From Anaeramoeba flamelloides (taxonomy: Eukaryota > Metamonada > Anaeramoebidae): a stretch of DNA of 64,000 nt. The notes below the pieces were generated by a model that had not been told where the DNA came from, did not search any database, and saw nothing but the letters and a program-made list of their open reading frames with translations. Positions 56,957-64,000 of this stretch are shown here, piece by piece. The translations under genes and the position numbers were made by a program. The stretch is taken from NCBI GenBank assembly GCA_027625915.1, contig JANTQA010000023.1, forward strand, positions 62,001 through 126,000, written 5' to 3'. Every line of letters begins with the position of its first letter. Within the stretch, counting starts at the first letter, position 1.

Positions 56957-59273
56957 TAATGAATTCTTTGATAATAAAAATTTAAATAAAAACAATTTTA
57001 AAAAATTCAAAAAACAATTTTTACAAAAAGAAAGAATTGTGTTTGAAATTAATAAAGAAAATGAAGAATTATTTAATTTAATTAAAAATTTATTTTTAAA
57101 TGATAAATTAATTTATAAAATTAAAAAAATAAATTCAAAAAAATGGTATAAATTAAAAAATCACATAAATTATGAATTTGAATTTAATCAAAAATATTGC
57201 AAATTAATAAATAAAATTAGAAGTTCATTAACAATAATTATCTTAAATAATAAAAATTTAGAAAATACATATTTTGATTATTGTCAGGAAATTAGCAAAA
57301 AACCAGAAATAAAAATTATAAAATTAATTAAAGAATATTATTTTAAGAAATTTGAAGATTTAAAATAAATGGATATTAAAGATATTTTTTCTTTAGAAAA
57401 TATATATGAGTTAATAAAATATCAAAAAAATAAATCAGTTAAAGATTTTGATAATATCCAATTCTATAAATTGGATCCTAAAAAAAAGAATATCTACTTT
57501 TTTTAAAAAATATTCAAAGAATATTTTTACATTGGATTAATAACCCAAATAAAGAGATAATTAATTTTATCAAAGAAAGAAATATTTTATTTATTCACAA
57601 AGCTGGGGATGAAGGAATTCCTTTGAATTATAGACCAATATCAATTAACAATACTTTAGCTAGATTTTTTCTAAAACTTATCTATAAAGGAATTAAAGAT
57701 TCTTGGAATCTAGTCTCTGATTCACAATTTGGTTTTAAAAAAAAAAAATTAGACACAAGAATAGCTGTTCTAAATTTACTATTTGAACTTAATAAACTTG
57801 AAAAAAAAATATAAAAATAAAGAATTTTTTATTGTCACAATCGATATTAAAAAATGCTTTGACAAAATTAGTTATATACTAGTTCATCATGCTCTCAATA
57901 AATATATTAAAAATCAAAACATCAAAATTTGGTTACAAAAATATTATAAAAAAGAAGGAATAGGAGTTTATCAAGGAGATCTTCTTTCTCCATTAATGTT
58001 TGGATTTATCAGCCATTTTTTAATTGAAAAAATAACAGATTTAGTTCATCATGCTCAAATGTTTGAAGATGACTTAATTTTAATAATGAAAGGACCAATT
58101 TCTGAAATTGACAAAAAATTAATTATTAATTTTTAAAATTATTCAAGAATTTGGAATGAACCCAAATAAAGATAAAACTTTAAAATCAAACCAATTATCC
58201 AAAATAAAGTATTTAGGAATTTGGCTTGAAAAAGAGAAACATTTTAAAAAAAACTTTCAAAAAGTAAAAGCAAATTTCAAAAAAATCAAGATGATTTTTA
58301 AACAAAAACAATTAGCCAATGGAGTAAAATTACAAATGTTTAAATCAATATGTATTAGCCAATTATTTTATGGATTAGTTATTTTCAATCTAGACCAAAA
58401 TGATTTCAACTCAATAGATGTTTGGATAAATAAAAAAAGTAACGAAATTTTTAAAAATTAATCCACACTCTCCCAGAATAATCTATAAAACCAAAGCAAA
58501 AATAGATCAAGTCAGAATATCAATTTACAAAAGAAGATATAAACTCAAAAAGAAATTAGAAATTCTTGGTTTCGAACACATATCAAAAAATTTTAAATTT
58601 TCCAAAAAAGACGAAACAAAAATATTAATTGGAAAGTAAAAAATCTAAAATTACTAAATTCAAATCTTAATCAATTTAGAGAAAACTTAATAATAAATAG
58701 CACTGGGTGGAAAGGCCAGGAATATTTAAAAATTATTAGATATAATAACAATATATACAAACAACAAAAATATTTAAAATGGAAGAGCTCTACTTCCATC
58801 TTAAAACTAAGAAATATCACAAATTATCTAAATAGATATTCTTATGTTTATGATAAGAATAAAACAAAAACAAAATTTTGCAATTTATGCAAAAAATATT
58901 TAAACCTAGATACAGATGAAGATATCGATCATTTTTTATGGGATCGTGTCTAGGTTTTTTTTAATTTAAGAAATAAATAGAAAATTTTATAAATTTTCTG
59001 TTTATTTCTTAAATTAAAAAAAACCTAACGACGCCCATTCTATAAAGAAAATCGAATAATTTGGATTAAAGATTTAATTCAAATTAACAAAAATAATAAG
59101 AATAACATCTTTGATATTATTCGAAATAAAGACTCATTATTTATTTTATCATTAGTTAATGATAAAGAGAATTATGATTCTTTGTTGAGATTTCTAAACA
59201 AAAATTTAGAAAATAGGGGTATAAGAGGAAATTTATTTCTTCCCTTCGAAATAAAAAAAAAAAAAATAAAATA
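56957..59273 (+). mobile_element. LINE copy E, 5'-truncated, carrying a hairpin element
   Basis: The forward strand runs from the endonuclease/reverse-transcriptase linker (VFEINKENEELFNLIKNLF) through NYRPISINNTLARFFLKL, KKLDTRIAVLNLLFEL, IDIKKCFDKISYILV, YQGDLLSPLMFGFISHFL, FEDDLILIMKG (Glu where the catalytic box has Ala) and KIKYLGIWLEKEKHFKKNF to a poly(A) tail at 59257. It is the same subfamily as copy A. Frameshifts occur near 57800 and 58135 and in the tail region. Its 5' end abuts the 5' end of LINE G head to head. Its tail abuts LINE F. Confidence 0.9.
58950..59030. mobile_element. Tiny foldback element (TAGGTTTT hairpin), copy 2, inside LINE E
   Basis: TAGGTTTTTTTTAATTTAAG + AAATAAA is matched exactly in reverse complement around a short loop. 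The outer ends are CTAGG and CCTAACG, as in copy 1. It splits the C-terminal finger codons of LINE E (DHFLW then the rest of the tail), so it is an insertion into that LINE. Confidence 0.6.
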
Positions 59274-59279
59274 ATAATC

Positions 59280-60690
59280 TTTAATTAATTTATGATTTTT
59301 AATTCAGATTTTTTACTAATTTCTTGACAATAATTAAAATATGTCTTTTCTAAATTTTTCTTATTTAAAATAATTTTTGTTGTGAACTTCTAATTTTTTT
59401 TTATTAATTTCCAATATTTCAAATTAAATTCAAATTCATAATTGATTTGTTTTATTAATTTATACCATTTATTTGAGTTATTTTTTTTAATTTTATTAAT
59501 TAATTTTTGGTCCAAGAATAAATTTTTAATAAGAATGAATAATTCTTCATTTTCCTTTATAATATTATAAACTATTCTTTCTTTTTGTAAAAATTTTTTT
59601 TTGAATTTTTTCAAATTGTTTTTATTTACTTTTTTATCTTTAAAAAAAATAATAAATTTTTTTTGAAATAAATCTGGACTTTTAACTAAGTACGATTTTT
59701 TAATCTCCCATTTTGAACTGATAAAGACTTTATTTCTAATCATGTTATGGTCACTTAATTCATTATATATACTTTTGGATTTTTGAGGAAATTGTATTTT
59801 ATTGTTTGTTAATAAAAAATCAATATTGTTGTTTTTACGGCTTGGTTTATTATTCTCAATTATTCTAAAAATTTTATTTATTATTTTATTTAATATATTC
59901 ATTTGAATGTTAAAATCCCCCCAAAACATAACATCGTGAAATTGATATTGAGTTGTAAGTTTTAATAAAAAATTTTTAAATTCAGAAAATTTTTTGTTTC
60001 TTCTGTAAACATTAATAATGATTGAATCACATAAATGTATTCCCATGAAATCACGATGTGGTATTAAAATTTCTCTTATGAAATCATTTAAAATATTTTT
60101 TAAAAATGATAATTAATCCACCTTTATTGTTTAATTTTCCATAAGATTTTTTAATTATTGAATTATAATTTATTAAGAAAGGTTTTTGTGATATTTTAGA
60201 TTCTTGAATTAAACATAAGTCAAGGTTGTGTTTTAATAAGAAAGTTTCTAAGAATTTTATTTTGTCTGATTTATTTAAACCTCTAATAATGAAACTTGAA
60301 ATATTCAAATGAACTAAATTCTTATTATTAAATATTCGAGTTTTTCCTCTTAGTAGCAATTTCTTTTTTGTGGGATTCTTTTTAGTGAATTCGTAAATTT
60401 TTAAATTTCTTGGGATTTGATTAATATTTTCTTTGAGGATTATTTTATATTTTAAAATATTTTTAGAAAAATCCCAAATTATTATTATATGTTGTCCTTT
60501 TCTTAAATATCTTAAAACAGAATTATTTTGAATTAAATTAAATGTTTTGAGAGTTGATATATTTTGTTGATAAAAAAATAATTTATTATGGGAATTATTT
60601 TTATTTAATTTAATTATATTAATACTTTGATTATTAAAGTTAGAGACTTTTTGAATATCATTTTGAATTATTATTTTATTGTTCATTTTT
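59280..60690 (-). mobile_element. LINE copy F, endonuclease half only
   Basis: The reverse strand encodes the N-terminal half of ORF2 in two long open pieces. The 200-codon piece from 60686 contains LFFYQQNISTLKTFNLIQNN, SSFIIRGLNKSDKIKFLETF and CLIQESKISQKPFL. The 218-codon piece from 60046 contains INVYRRNKKFSEF, WGDFNIQMNILNK, NNKPSRKNNNIDFLLTNNKI and LSDHNMIRNK. It stops early in the reverse-transcriptase lead-in (CQEISKKSELK-like) exactly where the tail of LINE E begins. One frame break lies between the two pieces. The rest of F is not seen on the other side of E. Confidence 0.85.
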
Positions 60691-60699
60691 ATTAATTTA

Positions 60700-62047
60700 T
60701 TTATGATAAACTTTGAAATTTCAGTTTGTATTTTTTTTGTAGTTGAGAAATTATAATCAAATAATAAACGTTTAATGGATAATTTGAAAATAAAAAAGAA
60801 AAGTATTCATAGTTTAAATAATCATAGAAATGGGGGTTTGTTTATTTTGAAGTTGTAATTATTTAGTAGTAAAGATATAGAAATCCTTAATTGAGTTCAT
60901 TCAATGAATAAAAATAATAAAAAGGTATTAAGGAGTTAAGCAACTACCATTAAGAATTCTAAATATAAGGTATGTTGTTTTTGAAGATAAATCATCTCTG
61001 AGTTTCCCGTGACTCAAGAGATCTCTAAAAATCTCTATTTGGAACTAAGTACCCAAAAAGTTGATCTCTGCAATTTTAAAAAAAAAGATCAATGTATTAG
61101 TTAAGAAAAAAATCAAGAATTTCCAAAAAAATAATCAACATTTCCGAGACAAATTTAAAGGATATGAGTCTCAATTTGGTGACTTTTAGATTGTAATATA
61201 TATATATATATATATATATATATTCGTAAATTTGTCTCAAAATTTCTATTAATTGCACAAAAAAAATTGATTTATTTTTTAAAATATTAAAAAAAAATCG
61301 ACAATTAATCAATTGATAATTCTGTAATATAATTATCAAATGTTGGAAATATATATTTGAAAAAAAAAAAAAAAAAATGACTTGTATCATCGAAATAGAA
61401 CAAAAATAATCAATTCATATGTTTTTGTGTGTAATAAATCATTATTGTGTAAATCTTGGAAATTACAAAATTGAAAAAATATGGTCACTTTGGCAGGATC
61501 TAAATATCAATTTTTAAAAATATACTCTGTAGGACTTTTATTTTGTAGTTTTCTATCTTTAGATTTGGAGAATTAATAAATAAAATAAAAAAAAAATAAA
61601 TTTCAAAAATATTTCAAAATTGTCATTGTGATTGTGATTGTGATTATTGGTAAAAAAAATGCAATGGTTTCTTTTTCAATAATATTTTGTCACGAAAGGG
61701 ATTTTCGTTTGAGAAATTTGAACCAAAAGATCACTTTCATATGATTTTACCTTCTAATAAAAACTTACTATAATTATAGACTTCTCAGATAGATGGTTAC
61801 GATAATTCCTTTAAATACCTATATTTTGTCTGTTCTTTCTTTACTTATTTTCTTTTTATTATAAATCTATTTAATCTAAAACCACCAACTAAATTTCCCC
61901 TAAAAAAAAAAAAAAACGAAAAAAAATGATTTGAAAGTTTTGTGATCTTTTTAGTGAACAAATTGTTTTGATATTTTTCAAATTAACCAATAAAGAAATA
62001 AAAGAGAGTTTCTATTAAAAAGACAACGATAATCTTTTCAACATAAG

Positions 62048-62106
<59 letters not shown>

Positions 62107-62924
62107 TTATTGTTATTCTTTGTGTTGAATCAAAAAAGTAGAAATGATTAACCCTTAACTGTGGAGTGAAAAATGTTAGAAGGAGAAAAATAGTTGGAAA
62201 GCGATATTGAATTGTTCAGATTGATAAAATTGAAAATCCAACATCTTTTGATAACTTATCAAATTTTTTATATTGAACCCCAGTTTTAAACCTTCACAAA
62301 GTTCAATTTTTATTTGGGATGTCTATGGAATACTGATTTTTTTTTGTTTTTTGGTTAATCCAAGTAGATCTACTAATTTTGAAAAAATTCAAGTTTTTAG
62401 TAAATATTTACTCTGAATTTGGAAAATGGGAATTTATTAACCTTGATTTTAGATTTCAAATGAACCAGGTTTTGGAACAAGTCTAATTTAATTAATTAAA
62501 ATTCTCAGAAATAAGTTAGTAGTAATGTTGTTATTTTCTATGTTTGTTTCATAAATAAAAAGAAAATATAAAAATCTCATTTTAACTTAAGGTTAGCATT
62601 GAAAAATACCTGTATAATTATTTTTCTCCTTCTAACAGGTAAAGTGAAAATAAGAAAAACACAATTTTATTTTGGTTGGTTGTAGAAATAAAATAAAAAT
62701 TCTTGAAAATTAAAAAAAAATCAAAAAACAAATACCCTCAGCAAAAACGGTTTATTGAAGGTACTGTGTTTTTTTGAAAGAGAACAAGAGACCTCAAACC
62801 GAATTAAAAAAAAAAACAAATAGGGTTTTTGATTTGGATCAATTAAAAGAAAAAATAAAAAACAAAAAAAACAAGAAATAAGAAGAAAAAAAAAGAAAAG
62901 AAAAAAGTAACAAACATTGTTTAA
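60700..62924. other. AT-rich stretch with microsatellites
   Basis: It holds a (TA)n run at 61196-61223 and a GTT repeat of about 19 units at 62048-62105. The GTT run would encode Asn, Gln or Thr runs on the reverse strand. No supported gene; the frames near 61097 and 62721 are Phe-rich homopolymer artefacts. Confidence 0.45.
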
Positions 62925-63128
62925 GATCTGTTCCAACTCGGTTCTTAAATCTTCTGGTTTTGTGCATTAAATCACATTTCTTCATAGGTTTTTTTCAAAA
63001 TCTTGGCAATAAAGTTCGGCTGCGACTTTTCGATTGTCTTCAAGACAAGCATCACACCAAATTGTTTGGTTTTCTTCTTCTTCTGAGTTTTCTTGTTCTG
63101 TTTCGATTGGGAAATTGGTGGTATTCAT
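62925..63128 (-). pseudogene. B-box zinc-finger gene fragment
   Basis: The reverse strand from ATG at 63128 reads 48 codons (MNTTNFPIETEQENSEEEEN, then IWCDACLEDNRKVAAELYCQ, DFEKNL) to TGA at 62982. The B-box continues in the next frame (KKCDLMHKTRRFKNRVG). Together they give the C-x2-C, Y-C and C-D-x2-H positions of a B-box zinc finger. One Cys of the YCxxC pair reads Phe. B-box proteins bind zinc and mediate protein contacts in ubiquitin-related and regulatory proteins. The acidic lead-in (SEEEEN) and clear ATG suggest a true gene start. With a frame break and a lost ligand it is probably dead, unless a small intron is present. Confidence 0.6.
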
Positions 63129-63149
63129 TTTTTGGTTGTGATTGATATG

Positions 63150-63707
63150 TACCTTTGTTTTTATTTAGAAATTCTAATTAATAAATACTAAATTTAGAAT
63201 GGGTAAATTTTAAGTAACAAAAAATGATTTTTTCTGATGAATCTGTATTACATTTTTGTTGGAAAATTCCCATTTTTGTTCTTCATTTTTATTTGAATTT
63301 TTCTGATCATTGAAGTTAGAACGAGACTAAAAAGTTGAATAGAGGGCAAGAGTTATAAAGACCTTTCAAATTTTCTCTTGGAAAAACTAATCCAATACTT
63401 GATAATTTGGGGAAAAAATTTTTTATTTACATATAAATAAATATTTTTTGAGTTGAAGAAAAAAAAAAAGTGAGAATTAATTTGTATCTTGTATTTAGCT
63501 TTGAGATTTAAGTGTTATTCAAACAATTTTGTAAATTTTCGTTAAAATAATTTCGATCTAATTTACTCTTTTAAATATTTCATTTTTTTATTTTTTAGAC
63601 TTTTTACTTTTTCCAAATTCCTTTTTTAAGTTGTTTGGGTTCCTTAGGTTCCTCCTCTTTTTGTTTTTTTAGGTGTTTGGGGGGAAGTTATGAGGAATAA
63701 AAAATCA
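63150..63707. other. AT-rich upstream flank of the B-box fragment
   Basis: No gene or matched repeat. It is T-rich on the plus strand with a short G-rich patch (TGTTTGGGGGGAAGTT) near 63674. Confidence 0.35.
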
Positions 63708-63960
63708 TTATAAGAATTGATAGCCTTGTTTATGATTAGATCTTAAACTAACTAGTTCATGATCAGATCTTTGAAGAGATTGAGCTGGACTTATGCAACT
63801 GAAACAACGGAACTGAAAGAATTGCGAACTGAACCAAAGTGAACTGAATCTGCCTTTCCATACTATCTGTCTAGTCGGTACTTTGACTGGGTGAATGCTG
63901 TCAATCTGTATCTCGTACTGGGATTATACTAAAACAAGATTTGGTAAACTTCAAAAAAAA
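63708..63960 (-). other. Less AT-rich island with a reverse open frame at the window end
   Basis: Base composition is balanced over about 230 bases. The reverse strand is open for about 66 codons (YEIQIDSIHPVKVPTRQIVW, then SLWFSSQFFQFRCFSC) without an ATG. The forward strand has a short frame with repeated GAACTGAA words. No family is recognised. It may be part of a gene or repeat continuing past the window. Confidence 0.2.
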
Positions 63961-64000
63961 AAAAAACAAAAGCAAAAAAAAAAAAAATAAAAGAAAAAAA

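Noticed and set aside
56930-59273. Twin-priming inversion explaining LINE G and E head to head
   Set aside because: G and E both contain the reverse transcriptase and belong to different subfamilies, so they are two insertions and not two parts of one cDNA.
62721-62936. Reverse Phe-rich frame next to the B-box
   Set aside because: It starts at a non-ATG codon and is translation of A/T runs. The true coding signal is the B-box in the neighbouring frame.
1-64000. Reassigned TAA codon
   Set aside because: The TAA inside the first gene suggested it, but the 1083-codon SET gene uses no TAA, and stops in LINE copies fall where sister copies have sense codons, as expected for decay under the standard code.

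Overview
This is a very AT-rich (roughly 80% A+T by eye) eukaryotic nuclear window, littered with mobile-element debris and poor in genes. Long A and T runs, Asn-rich coding tracts, LINEs with poly(A) tails and a SET-domain protein point to a protist. The Asn runs and a B-box fragment suggest an amoeba-like organism (dictyostelid-like or Anaeramoeba-like), but the species cannot be fixed from the sequence. I found no tRNA, rRNA or CRISPR array, and no LTR, retroviral or Polinton-like element.

Layout: 0-0.6 kb holds the 3' part of a protein gene with one in-frame stop. 1-4 kb holds a reverse-strand LINE with a small hairpin element beside it and a MITE inside it. 4-8.9 kb is a stack of non-coding DNA transposons and repeats. 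9.3-11.1 and 15.5-17.5 kb hold two 5'-truncated LINEs. 19.4-20.6 kb holds a broken IS630/Tc1-type (DD36E) transposase. 23-24.8 kb holds three small inverted-repeat elements. 25.3-28.5 kb holds the only long intact gene, a 1083-residue SET-domain protein. 29-38 kb is a repeat field with MITEs nested in a MITE and in a Tc1 deletion derivative, plus three of the four copies of a twin-hairpin repeat. 41.3-41.8 kb is a less AT-rich island of unknown origin. 43.5-45.2 kb is a LINE with an 18-bp target duplication. 47.6-48.9 kb is a Tc1/mariner (DD34E) element with both ends and TA duplications. 48.9-51.3 kb is a decayed bacterial-type gene (OTU-like, pentapeptide repeat, WD40). 51.3-56.9 kb is the most complete LINE, with an RRM-bearing ORF1. 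57-60.7 kb holds two more LINE pieces. 62.9-63.1 kb holds a B-box zinc-finger gene fragment.

Relations: eight copies of one 196-200 bp palindromic MITE (TA target, CAGTCAG ends, three TTAAGGCACA motifs per arm) lie inside a LINE, a Tc1 element, another MITE and two twin-hairpin repeats, so they postdate those elements. The relic of the bacterial-type gene is cut on one side by the 3' end of a LINE and on the other by the Tc1 element. The most notable items are that relic, the MITE family with its internal motif array, and the twin-hairpin repeat family. The SET protein is the best candidate for a working host gene.
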